Assembly (NCBI GenBank): GCA_964360835.1
Contig: CAYHYG010000030.1
Span: forward strand, 1 to 12,441
Length of the DNA: 12,441 nucleotides
Source: CAYHYG01 sp964360835
GTDB lineage: Bacteria > Patescibacteriota > Patescibacteriia > UBA1558 > 2-01-FULL-52-15
Direction of reading: 5' to 3'
Part shown: positions 1 through 6,886 of the stretch, piece by piece
How the letters are laid out: the number at the start of each line of letters is the position of its first letter
Numbering within the stretch: position 1 is the first letter of the stretch
Position numbers and translations under genes: made by a program
The notes under the pieces: generated by a model
Database searches by the model: none
The model's input: only the letters and a program-made list of their open reading frames with translations
What the model was told of the DNA's origin: nothing

Positions 1-46
1 GGTTAATGATTACGAAGTCATTGTAACCTTGTTCCAACTGGCATAG
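1..46 (+). CDS. Possible 3' end of a plus-strand gene, partial
   Basis: An open frame enters from the left edge at position 2 and reads VNDYEVIVTLFQLA before a TAG at 44-46. The amino-acid pattern is protein-like, but fourteen residues are too few to name a family. If real, the gene converges on the ftsQ-like gene, whose stop lies 10 nt away. The opposite strand is also open here in one frame but has no ATG start, and its reading does not resemble the start of FtsA, the usual gene after ftsQ. Function unknown. Confidence 0.3.
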   Translation, partial: VNDYEVIVTLFQLA

Positions 47-56
47 TATACCCGGC

Positions 57-890
57 TTATTTATAGTAAATATTATTCTCAAATCTTAGATCTATGTATT
101 CGATAGTCTCAGGCACGGCATCCTGACTCAAAATTTCTTGTAGACGCGCTAATTGGACAGTTATGTCCTCGCCTCTGGTAAAAAATACGCGATAATTCTG
201 GCTGGTTGTCACTTTCAAATCCTCATTTGAGTCAGTCAGATGAAATTTTGTAATGTGTAATTGTTCAGCTTTGAAAGCCCAGGTCTGCAAAAGGTTGGTG
301 GCAGTTTCTAGATAATCCAGAGGTATACCTTGACTCTGGTCTGTCCTCTCGTCGGCGATGATAATTTGTGTCGGTTCTGGCTGGTCAATCTGACCCAACA
401 CTTCTCCTCGAAAATTCATGGCATAGTAGCCCTCGGGGGTTTGTCTGACAAAGGGAGATAGACGTTCTTTGGCTGTTAATGATAAAGTCTGGGGGAATTT
501 TTTGGTCAGTTTGATATCCGTCAGATGATATTCATTTTCTAATCTCTGGATCAGATCATACGATTGAAATAGAAAATAGTTGTCATTTCTAAAAATAAAC
601 CAACGTTTCCTGTCTAGGATTTCCTCTATCTCATTTTCCAGTTGATCTGATGGGATATATTTGATGCCATCGATGGTAATATTTGAAAGCCGCAAAAAAG
701 GAACTTGAAATAGACTCTGTCCAACGATAATGACAGTGATAATGATCAGCCAGCGCTTGATGAGATTGAGTTGACGTGGTTTCTTGTTCTGATAATAACC
801 ACCAATCTCAGCTCGGCGAGGATGATTTACTTCCGGCATGCTGTCCAGCCGGTAAAATCTATTGGCACCTTTGTATCTACTTTTCTTCAT
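57..890 (-). CDS. ftsQ: FtsQ/DivIB-like cell division protein
   Basis: A 277-residue protein with the FtsQ/DivIB layout. It has a basic cytoplasmic N-terminus of about 45 residues rich in K and R, one membrane helix at about 46-64, a POTRA-like domain at about 67-141 starting LSNITIDGIKYI, then a beta-rich extracytoplasmic domain. In the family, such proteins bridge FtsA/FtsZ-associated early division proteins to the septal synthase FtsW/FtsI. The N-terminal tail, single helix and the phrase KKFPQTLSLTAKER (POTRA end) are the recognisable marks. Overall identity appears low, so the symbol is by architecture. It starts at an ATG 2 nt after the alr stop, with no clear Shine-Dalgarno, so translation is probably coupled. 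No ftsA or ftsZ follows; the gene ends its operon next to a possible convergent gene. Confidence 0.8.
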   Translation of the reverse strand: MKKSRYKGANRFYRLDSMPEVNHPRRAEIGGYYQNKKPRQLNLIKRWLIIITVIIVGQSLFQVPFLRLSNITIDGIKYIPSDQLENEIEEILDRKRWFIFRNDNYFLFQSYDLIQRLENEYHLTDIKLTKKFPQTLSLTAKERLSPFVRQTPEGYYAMNFRGEVLGQIDQPEPTQIIIADERTDQSQGIPLDYLETATNLLQTWAFKAEQLHITKFHLTDSNEDLKVTTSQNYRVFFTRGEDITVQLARLQEILSQDAVPETIEYIDLRFENNIYYK

Positions 891-892
891 AG

Positions 893-1990
893 TTATGCTA
901 CCAAGAGGCGCTTAATCTCTGGATGGAGTCTGGTTACTATCTCGTAGTTTATGGTTCCTGCTAAGGTGGCCATGTCAGTGGCTGAAATGTGCTTGGCTTT
1001 CTGGCGTCCGATCAGAGTAACTCTCTGGCCTATCTTGGAATTTTTATCTGCCTCGACCATCATCATATTCATGCAAACAGCGCCGATGACTCCCTTTTTT
1101 CGACCAGCGAGCAACACCTGTCCATTATTAGATAACGAACGACTATAACCATCATAGTAGCCAACGGGAACGGTGGCAATATGCATCTTTCTGGAGGTTC
1201 TATAACGTCGGGCATAGCCCACGTACTCCCCTTTCGGTATTTGTTGCAGATGCATAATCTTGGTTGACCAAGTTAAGACCGGACGCAGCTTAGATTGTAG
1301 CGGTCCCTCAATCGGCGAGATGCCGTATAAACCAATCCCTAGCCGCCCGGTGGTAAGGTGTGGCGATATTTTCTTGGCCATAGCGGCAGTACAGGCAACA
1401 TGATTGAACGGAAGATTTATATTTTGTTGTTTCAGCTGGGTCAACAACGCGGCGAAAACTTTACTTTGTTTATTGGTAAATGATTGATCATTATTTTCAC
1501 TGTCTGCGTAATGAGAGAATACGCCTCGGATAGTCAGATGCTTATTTTTATTCAATGTCTGTATCAAAGTTACAATGTTTTCTGGTTTAAACCCAAGACG
1601 ATGAGTGCCAATATCAACCTTGATCTGTACCTGCAAAGGTTTACGAGAGTTTTGTAATAATTTCGCAGTCTGTTGATTATAGATTGGTACCGTTATTTTT
1701 GCTTGGCTTGCCTGTCGGATTAGATTTTTGTCATTTGGTAGAAATCCGAGGACTGCCAGAGGCTTGGTGGTGATCTTTCTAAGTTCTAAAGCTTCGAAGA
1801 GCTCATACACCTGGTAGCCATAGATAGACTTACTTTTATTTAAGACTGAAACAACCAGATTCTGGCCATGGCCATAGGCATTGCCTTTGACAACAGCAAA
1901 AAGTTTATCCAGGCCGCTATAACGACGGAAAAAATCAGCGTTGTGGAGCAACGCCGATCGAGAAATCTCAATGAGGCTAGTCTGGATCAT
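893..1990 (-). CDS. alr: Alanine racemase (PLP-dependent)
   Basis: Interconverts L- and D-alanine in the cytosol, supplying D-Ala for peptidoglycan. The protein has 365 residues from the ATG, normal for the family. The N-terminal TIM barrel carries the PLP lysine K35 in AVVKGNAYGHG. The barrel continues with IKVDIGTHRLGF and the arginine of TTGRLGIGLYG that contacts the pyridine nitrogen. The C-terminal beta domain has the second catalytic base, Y259 in VGYARRY, plus AVCMNMMM and the closing NYEIVTRL. All key residues are present, so it should be active. Start choice is ambiguous: a TTG at 1997-1999 overlaps the serS stop and lies 4-5 nt after an AAAGAG, while the ATG at 1988-1990 is 1 nt past that stop. 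Either way it is translationally coupled to serS. It is followed 2 nt later by the ftsQ-like gene, pairing a wall precursor enzyme with a division protein. Confidence 0.95.
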   Translation of the reverse strand: MIQTSLIEISRSALLHNADFFRRYSGLDKLFAVVKGNAYGHGQNLVVSVLNKSKSIYGYQVYELFEALELRKITTKPLAVLGFLPNDKNLIRQASQAKITVPIYNQQTAKLLQNSRKPLQVQIKVDIGTHRLGFKPENIVTLIQTLNKNKHLTIRGVFSHYADSENNDQSFTNKQSKVFAALLTQLKQQNINLPFNHVACTAAMAKKISPHLTTGRLGIGLYGISPIEGPLQSKLRPVLTWSTKIMHLQQIPKGEYVGYARRYRTSRKMHIATVPVGYYDGYSRSLSNNGQVLLAGRKKGVIGAVCMNMMMVEADKNSKIGQRVTLIGRQKAKHISATDMATLAGTINYEIVTRLHPEIKRLLVA

Positions 1991-1991
1991 T

Positions 1992-3296
1992 TCAGCCAAT
2001 TATCTCTTTACCCATCAATGGTTGTAAAACTTTGGGTACTTTGATGCGCCCGTCAGCCTGCTGATAATTCTCCATAATGGCTATGATAGTACGGCCGAGG
2101 GCAAAAGCAGTAGCGTCATTCATATGAACGTATTCGGTTTCTCCTGAAGTCCTCTTGACCTTGGTCTGCAGACGAAGCGCCTGATAGCTGGTCATATAAT
2201 CCGAAGTATGGGTTTCACGGTGGCTATTCTGACCAGGCATCCAGGTTTCCATATCGATCTGACGATAATCTGGCTTGCCCATGTCTCCGGTCGAGATTTG
2301 TACTACTTGATAGGGCAATTCAAGCTGTTGCAGCAAATATTCCTGAATAGCCACGATGAAATTTTGTTCTGCCTCGCCCTGCTCGGCTGTGGTGAAAGAC
2401 TCTAATTCAATTTTATCGAATTGGTGCAAACGCAAGATACCTTTGGTATCTTGGCCATACGAACCAGCCTCACGGCGGAACGCACTGGAAAACCCGGCAT
2501 AGCGAATCGGCAGACTCTCCTCTGCTATCGTTTCGTTCATGTGTAACGGTCCTAGGGTATGTTCAGCACTGCCTATTAAATATAAATCATCCTGAGCTAT
2601 ATGGTAGCGTTCCTCTCGCGGCTCCAAGCGTCCCATGCGTTGCATGACTTCGGGACGTATGAAAACTGGTGGAATGACTAGTTTAAAAGGTTTAGTGCTG
2701 ACCTTGAGGCCGTTCTTATTGGCAATGGTCTGCAAGGTTGTTTCATTAGTGACCGTTGTGTAGGTCAGGGTAATGATAGCCTGTTGCAGCAATACCAGAT
2801 CACCCATGAGATAGACAAAGCGGGCGCCGGTGATCTCGGCCGCTTTCTCAGTATTAATAAGTTTCAAATTGTTTCCCAGCTCCCAATGTTCCTTTGGCTT
2901 AAAGTCAAAATGGGGTTTACTACCTACACTGCGTATGACTTTATTAGCCGATTCATCAGGGCCGATTGGTGTGTCAGCAGAATAAATATTTGGCACGCTT
3001 TGCATCATTTCTTGGTAGCGTACTTCCAATTCGTTGAAGGTCGGATTAAGTTTTTCCAACTCCACTTTAATTTTCTTCCCGGCCGCGATCGCTTCATCGC
3101 TTGGTTTGCCTTTGGTCTGACCAGCAAGCTCTGCGTTCTGCTTACGCTGCTGATTGAGCTGTTCAATTTGTTGCAAAATTTCATTACGCTCTTTATGAAT
3201 GCGCAAAAGCTCATCAACATCGAGGGTGACGTTTTTATTCTGTACTGCCTTCTTTACTTCGGCAGTGTTGTTGATGATGTATTTGATGTCGAGCAT
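1992..3296 (-). CDS. serS: Seryl-tRNA synthetase (class II)
   Basis: Charges tRNA-Ser (and tRNA-Sec where present) with serine. The protein has 434 residues, the usual length. An N-terminal region, about 25-110, rich in K, E and Q, forms the long coiled-coil arm that grips the tRNA-Ser variable arm. The class II core follows: motif 2 is in SAFRREAGSYGQDTKG and LRLHQFDKIE, and motif 3 is in FALGRTIIAIMENYQQADG. The serine-binding strand reads GSAEHTLGPLHM instead of the common PTAEVxLTNL, and motif 3 begins HMNDATAFALGR where many bacteria have HTLNGSGLAVGR. I recall similar variants in Patescibacteria but cannot check. It starts at ATG with only a weak purine stretch upstream and ends in TGA overlapping the alr start region. 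A repeat element separates it from the cyclophilin gene upstream. Confidence 0.96.
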   Translation of the reverse strand: MLDIKYIINNTAEVKKAVQNKNVTLDVDELLRIHKERNEILQQIEQLNQQRKQNAELAGQTKGKPSDEAIAAGKKIKVELEKLNPTFNELEVRYQEMMQSVPNIYSADTPIGPDESANKVIRSVGSKPHFDFKPKEHWELGNNLKLINTEKAAEITGARFVYLMGDLVLLQQAIITLTYTTVTNETTLQTIANKNGLKVSTKPFKLVIPPVFIRPEVMQRMGRLEPREERYHIAQDDLYLIGSAEHTLGPLHMNETIAEESLPIRYAGFSSAFRREAGSYGQDTKGILRLHQFDKIELESFTTAEQGEAEQNFIVAIQEYLLQQLELPYQVVQISTGDMGKPDYRQIDMETWMPGQNSHRETHTSDYMTSYQALRLQTKVKRTSGETEYVHMNDATAFALGRTIIAIMENYQQADGRIKVPKVLQPLMGKEIIG

Positions 3297-3306
3297 TTTA
3301 TTTTCT

Positions 3307-3401
3307 CGTCTGCGACCCTGAGCCTAGTCGAAGGGGAAGCAGTCTAGTTTTCAAACAGGCTAGATTACTTCTCCCGCCCAAAAGCAGCGGGATCGTAAAT
3401 G
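3307..3401. repeat. Intergenic palindromic repeat element, copy A (95 bp)
   Basis: This element fills almost the whole gap between the cyclophilin stop and serS. Its ends are CGTCTGCGA (3307-3315) and TCGTAAATG (3393-3401), an imperfect inverted pair with 6 of 9 matching. Inside are CCCTGAGCCTAGTCGAAGGG at 3316-3335, a 12-nt imperfect inverted repeat (GAAGCAGTCTAG at 3336-3347 against CTAGATTACTTC at 3360-3371, 10 Watson-Crick pairs, one wobble, one mismatch), and a small hairpin TCCCGC/GCGGGA at 3372-3377 and 3387-3392. The same ends, the inner palindrome and the flank of the last hairpin recur in copy B at 6929-7082. It abuts the cyclophilin TAA directly. There is no ORF inside and no clear target-site duplication. 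It may be a REP- or MITE-like element whose hairpins shape mRNA 3' ends. Confidence 0.7.
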
Positions 3402-4031
3402 TTATTGAATAGTTATACTTACAATCTCATCCCCCTGCTCTATAGCATTGACCACATCCTGTCCAGCGGTTACTTGGCCAAAGATGGTATGGGCATCATT
3501 GAGATGTGGCGTTGGTACGTGAGTGATGAAAAATTGTGAGCCGTTGGTATTGGGTCCGGAGTTAGCCATGGCTAGCACGCCTGGTTTATCAAAACGCAGG
3601 CTAGCGTTAAATTCATCAGCAAACTGATAGCCAGGTCCGCCAGTGCCAGCGATTGGTAAAGATGGGTTGGAGCCATAGGTAAAGTCTTTACCTTCTACTC
3701 CCTTGGCCTGTGGATCACCTGTCTGGATCATGAAATCGGGAATTACTCGATGAAATTTCACTTTATCGTAAAATCCTTCTTTAGCTAATTTGAGAAAGTT
3801 TTCAACTGTCTTGGTAGCTTCATTGGCATAGAGCTCCAGGGTGATGTCGCCCTTGGTTGTTTTAACGGTGACCATATTTGTGGCTGTTGGTTTTGTAAGA
3901 TTATTATTAGTTGCTTGGTTGGTATTGGCGGCTTGAGTATTGCCGTAGCTGTCTATTCGTGATGGCTGGCTGGGAGTACAGCCGGTGAAAAGGAAGATTG
4001 AAAGTATGGGGAGGTAGAGATATTTATTCAT
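3402..4031 (-). CDS. Cyclophilin-type peptidyl-prolyl isomerase, lipoprotein
   Basis: A 209-residue secreted cyclophilin that would speed cis-trans isomerisation of Xaa-Pro bonds outside the cytoplasmic membrane. Residues 1-18 are a lipoprotein signal with a short hydrophobic helix and lipobox FTGC (lipidated C18). A low-complexity N/T/Q/A-rich linker follows to about 50, then one cyclophilin domain. The catalytic arginine sits in KFHRVIPDFMIQTGDP. GSQFFIT and HTIFG are also intact. The tryptophan that helps bind cyclosporin in human CypA is replaced by H in TPHLND, common in bacterial cyclophilins. I chose the ATG at 4029-4031 because it gives a proper signal peptide. A longer frame reaching 4112 overlaps the Nudix gene and would place 27 non-signal residues in front. 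The gene lies 7 nt after the Nudix stop, in the lysK transcription unit. Confidence 0.93.
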   Translation of the reverse strand: MNKYLYLPILSIFLFTGCTPSQPSRIDSYGNTQAANTNQATNNNLTKPTATNMVTVKTTKGDITLELYANEATKTVENFLKLAKEGFYDKVKFHRVIPDFMIQTGDPQAKGVEGKDFTYGSNPSLPIAGTGGPGYQFADEFNASLRFDKPGVLAMANSGPNTNGSQFFITHVPTPHLNDAHTIFGQVTAGQDVVNAIEQGDEIVSITIQ

Positions 4032-4038
4032 AGTGACT

Positions 4039-4521
4039 TTATGATATTTTATCTTCACGGATTGACTCGGTTTGAAACTTTGAAATATCCAATCCAGAAT
4101 CATACAAAGCATCGGCTAAGGTTAGCTCACCGTCAATACCAACATGTGGGATAGATGGCAAGTCTTTGAGACTGACCCAGCGATAGTCTGTGAAGTCTTG
4201 ACTCATAGTTATTGGTTCAAAATCTTCGACCTGACAAAGATATGAAAATACTTTTACGCTCTGTTCGTCGGGTCTAATGAAAGCTTTATCTTTAAGTAAT
4301 ATTTTTCCCGGTTTCATAGTCAGTCCGCATTCTTCCTTCAATTCCTTAGCTAATGTCTCCTCGGCGGTGTCATTATCCTCAACCTTACCGCCTGGGAACG
4401 TATACATTCCAGGGTAAGCTATTTCCTTTTCGCTACGTTTGAGTACAAGGTATTTGCCTTCATTATTTCGAATCACTGCCACGACAGAGACAATGTGTAA
4501 CTTATTTTTTTTGGAATACAT
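4039..4521 (-). CDS. Nudix hydrolase family protein
   Basis: A 160-residue single-domain Nudix protein expected to hydrolyse a nucleoside diphosphate linked to another group; the substrate cannot be told from sequence. The beta-strand VSVVAVIRNNEGKYLVLKR opens the fold. The Nudix box runs from about G46 in FPGGKVED to KELKEECGL. Against the consensus GX5EX7REUXEEXGU, the first E is D and the R is K, while the three metal-binding glutamates of KELKEE are intact. It therefore probably still hydrolyses its substrate, though the changed R could alter the helix contacts. DFTDYRWVSLKDLP matches the family's C-terminal end. It starts at an ATG 14 nt after lysK with no clear Shine-Dalgarno, and its codons 4-6 lie in a run of eight A. 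The operon position suggests a house-cleaning role, which is inference. Confidence 0.9.
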   Translation of the reverse strand: MYSKKNKLHIVSVVAVIRNNEGKYLVLKRSEKEIAYPGMYTFPGGKVEDNDTAEETLAKELKEECGLTMKPGKILLKDKAFIRPDEQSVKVFSYLCQVEDFEPITMSQDFTDYRWVSLKDLPSIPHVGIDGELTLADALYDSGLDISKFQTESIREDKIS

Positions 4522-4535
4522 ACTGAATTATACAA

Positions 4536-6125
4536 TTATTTGGTTACTTCCTGAAGTCTATCGATTAATAACTTTCTAGGCAAGACACTGAGAAACCAGC
4601 CGGCCTTTGGTCCACTGGAATCGCCAAGAAATGATTTGTAGATGGCCTCAAATAGGTCCTTTGGGTCGATACCTTGAGATTCCTTAATTTCGTGAAGTTT
4701 CGTATGTAATTCCTGCCCATCAAGCTCTGCCTTGGTTATTACGAAATCGTGCAATGATTTCAAGGCTTTTTTTTGCTCCGAGGTTAATGTTCTAGCCGCA
4801 TCGGGAACAGTGTCAGTGTAAATAACAAGGCGAAATTTTTCCGGAGAATATTTTTCTAGCCAGATTTTGGCATAGTGCTGTCTGATTACAATTTCATTTA
4901 TTTCTTCGTCAGTTAACTCACTTCCTTTCATTTTTTTAACTTCTTCTGGCATGTCGATATGAGGCATCTGTGATAAGAATGCAACCAAACTGAAACGTGG
5001 TAAATATCGTGGTAGTAATTGCTCAGTCTGCTTAGCTGTATGTATTAACTGAAATAAACGCTGGTGATCCTCGTGAGATTTTTGCCAATAAGCATCAGCT
5101 AATGAGTCATAAAAATCATACAGAACCGGAATGGTATCACCGTCGGGTATGAAATCAATTTCATGCTGGGGTCTGGCTCGTAGCATGAGCAGGCGTGTCA
5201 GTTCCGGCGGAAGCAAATCGGAGACATCTTTGGCGGTGACGCCTAAACCTTTAGACGAGGACATTTTTTTACCTCCCACTACAAAGAAATTATAAGGAAT
5301 GTCAAAAGGATTGCTGTAACCAAAAACTTCTTTAGCAATGGCAGCAGAAACTTCCCTAGCGCCACCTTTGGTCGAGTGATCTTTACCAGCACCTTCTATG
5401 TCTACGTTTAATACTTTCCACTTAGCCGCCCACTCAACCTTCCATGGCATTTTGGCTTTTCCGTCGAACGGTGAAACTTTCCCCTCATGGCCGCAGCCTT
5501 CGGCCCATTTAACCAAATTCTTCTCACATCTATAAGTTACTTTTTCGCCATCCCAGGCAACTGCTTTGGTAGTACCGATTTTGTGACATTTCTCGCACAC
5601 AACCTGGACCGGCAACCATTCGGCGTCTTTGTCTGAACCGGATATGCGTTTATAGATTTCTCGAATTTTATCTCCATTATCTAGGGTCAATTTAATGGTC
5701 TCATTGAATTTTCCTTCTAGGTACAGAGTACTAGAGCGATATAGTTCTGGAGTGAAACCAGTTTTCTCGACTACTTTGACAAATTCGTCAGCTACATATT
5801 CAGCAAAATTAGGAAAGGCCGGATCTGGTGATGGAACCTCATTGAGTATGCGTCCCATGTATGGTTTGTATACATTTGCATCCAAGTATATTGGCAACCC
5901 ATCAAAAGGATCAAAGTCATTGATCTCAAACAGATAACGATTGGCAATTTTTTGCTCTGTCAGTATCTGGGAGATGATGCCATGAATGACCACTCCCCGC
6001 AGTGAGCCAACGTGTACGCGTCCTGACATGGTCTTCTCATCACGAATAATCAGCGGTTGCCCGCTGGCTATCTTGTCTTTAAATTTTATAGCAATTTCGT
6101 CGGCTATTTTATCTCCCCAGTACAT
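4536..6125 (-). CDS. lysK: Lysyl-tRNA synthetase, class I (archaeal type)
   Basis: Charges tRNA-Lys with lysine using the class I Rossmann fold, unrelated to the class II LysRS of most bacteria. The protein has 529 residues, in the family range. The HIGH-type motif is HVGS at 38-41 within SGRVHVGSLRG. The KMSKS loop is KMSSS at 287-291. Between them lies an inserted zinc-ribbon-like region with C177 and C180 (CEKC), C200 and C211 (CGH). The active-site stretch EGAGKDHSTKGG at 244-255 is characteristic of this class. The C-terminal helical part recognises the anticodon. It is first in the leftward block, followed by the Nudix gene after 14 nt. The upstream gap is shared with the divergent membrane-protein gene. 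Class I LysRS is typical of archaea, spirochaetes, some alphaproteobacteria and several Patescibacteria. No class II enzyme or PylS is visible here. Confidence 0.97.
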   Translation of the reverse strand: MYWGDKIADEIAIKFKDKIASGQPLIIRDEKTMSGRVHVGSLRGVVIHGIISQILTEQKIANRYLFEINDFDPFDGLPIYLDANVYKPYMGRILNEVPSPDPAFPNFAEYVADEFVKVVEKTGFTPELYRSSTLYLEGKFNETIKLTLDNGDKIREIYKRISGSDKDAEWLPVQVVCEKCHKIGTTKAVAWDGEKVTYRCEKNLVKWAEGCGHEGKVSPFDGKAKMPWKVEWAAKWKVLNVDIEGAGKDHSTKGGAREVSAAIAKEVFGYSNPFDIPYNFFVVGGKKMSSSKGLGVTAKDVSDLLPPELTRLLMLRARPQHEIDFIPDGDTIPVLYDFYDSLADAYWQKSHEDHQRLFQLIHTAKQTEQLLPRYLPRFSLVAFLSQMPHIDMPEEVKKMKGSELTDEEINEIVIRQHYAKIWLEKYSPEKFRLVIYTDTVPDAARTLTSEQKKALKSLHDFVITKAELDGQELHTKLHEIKESQGIDPKDLFEAIYKSFLGDSSGPKAGWFLSVLPRKLLIDRLQEVTK

Positions 6126-6163
6126 TGTAGCTTGTGATTAAAGGTTTAGTAGTTGATTAGTGA

Positions 6164-6192
6164 ATTTTAGCCAAAATAAGCTATTTCAGCAA
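6164..6192 (-). promoter_or_regulatory. Possible promoter for the lysK block
   Basis: On the minus strand TTGCTG (6187-6192) and TAAAAT (6164-6169) are separated by 17 nt. The -10 matches the sigma-70 consensus in five of six bases and the -35 in three. It lies about 38 nt upstream of the lysK ATG and next to the divergent plus-strand promoter. The region is AT-rich, so chance matches are likely. Confidence 0.35.
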
Positions 6193-6198
6193 GCATAC

Positions 6199-6227
6199 TT
6201 GACAATAATCATGATATATGTTATTAT
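6199..6227 (+). promoter_or_regulatory. Strong sigma-70-type promoter for the membrane-protein gene
   Basis: TTGACA at 6199-6204 is a perfect -35 box. TATTAT at 6222-6227 matches the -10 consensus in five of six bases, with the optimal 17-nt spacer. Transcription would begin near 6234, just before a 7-bp hairpin, leaving a leader of about 56 nt. No other promoter in this window approaches this quality. Confidence 0.75.
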
Positions 6228-6236
6228 TAATATATC

Positions 6237-6253
6237 GAGACGATGGTCGTCTC
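6237..6253 (+). promoter_or_regulatory. 5' leader stem-loop or operator palindrome
   Basis: GAGACGA (6237-6243), loop TGG, TCGTCTC (6247-6253) form a perfect 7-bp stem at or just after the predicted transcription start. As RNA it could protect the 5' end of the message; as DNA it could be an operator. No regulator is visible nearby and the leader is too short and simple for the riboswitch classes I know. Confidence 0.5.
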
Positions 6254-6289
6254 ACCCGTTCCAGAAAAAATATCGCATGGAGGATAGAG

Positions 6290-6877
6290 ATGGATATCCA
6301 TCAGCTGCTCTCCTTGTTATCCGGAATTATCTTCGCCGCCGCCTTCCTGCCTTACATCATCGCAATTCTGCGGCGGCAGACTGTTCCCTCGACTTTCACC
6401 TGGGGACTCTGGGCGCTGCTCGACATAGTCACCTTCGTGGCTATGATCGGCGAGGGAGCTCAGTCGCTCTGGCTTGTTGGCATGGGTATCGCCGGTGCGT
6501 CCACTGTGACGCTACTGTCGCTGAAGTTCGGTGAACGAAGTATCAACAAGGTCAACATCACTTGCACGATTATGGTCATCCTGGCCGTTATCTGCAAGAC
6601 GCAGGGAGCTGGTATGCTGGCTCTCGTCGCGGGTCTTGTTGGTCTGATGATCGCAGCCATACCGCTAATCATCAATGCCTGGAAGAATCCGGCCAGCGAA
6701 GATCGTACTGGTTGGATCCTCTTCGTTCTTTCTGGTTTGGTGGCCATGGTTGCAGTAAGCGACTGTAAGGTTTTGGCGGATATTCTGCCACCGATGACCT
6801 TCTCGGTCATCGACATCACCATTTTATCAATCGTGGTTTTCCGTCCAAAACGGACCAGCGTCATCGCGAACGTTTAA
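6290..6877 (+). CDS. Seven-helix membrane protein, PQ-loop/SWEET-like, function unknown
   Basis: A 195-residue, very hydrophobic protein with about seven predicted helices: roughly 5-27, 35-53, 59-79, 88-103, 107-130, 140-158 and 167-184. Two helix triplets flank a linker helix, the 3+1+3 plan of SWEET sugar transporters. Residues 21-51 and 125-155 align without gaps: P21/P125, I23-I24/I127-I128, W38/W142, L40/L144, L43/L147, V47/V151 and V50-A51/V154-A155. In repeat 1 FLPYIIAILRR is close to the FLPQ start of SemiSWEET proteins, with Y replacing Q. It may transport a small solute, but the substrate is unknown. The ATG is set by GGAGG at 6279-6283, six nt upstream. An in-frame upstream start at 6218 lies before the predicted transcript start. 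GC in 6301-6420 is about 57%, against roughly 37-42% sampled elsewhere. The gene stands alone with its own promoter and 3' hairpin, suggesting transfer. Confidence 0.85.
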   Translation: MDIHQLLSLLSGIIFAAAFLPYIIAILRRQTVPSTFTWGLWALLDIVTFVAMIGEGAQSLWLVGMGIAGASTVTLLSLKFGERSINKVNITCTIMVILAVICKTQGAGMLALVAGLVGLMIAAIPLIINAWKNPASEDRTGWILFVLSGLVAMVAVSDCKVLADILPPMTFSVIDITILSIVVFRPKRTSVIANV

Positions 6878-6886
6878 TCGCGATAC

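Noticed and set aside
2784..3347. Plus-strand open frame of 187 codons opposite serS
   Set aside because: It lies antisense to a clearly conserved SerRS N-terminal half, has no recognisable motif, and its composition is explained as the complement of a coiled-coil coding region.
4505..4512. Run of eight A in the first codons of the Nudix gene as a phase-variation switch
   Set aside because: A similar run of eight occurs inside lysK (4767-4774), an essential-type gene, so such runs appear to be background here.
6234..6289. Riboswitch such as preQ1 in the leader of the membrane-protein gene
   Set aside because: A stem-loop followed by an A-run is suggestive, but the loop has only three bases and cannot form the preQ1 pseudoknot. 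The leader is too short for other classes I know.
6460..6864. Minus-strand open frame of 134 codons opposite the membrane-protein gene, and a plus-strand frame at 6160-6534
   Set aside because: Both are shadows of the GC-rich gene at 6290-6877, which has the promoter, ribosome site and membrane pattern. The shadows contain no domain-like sequence.
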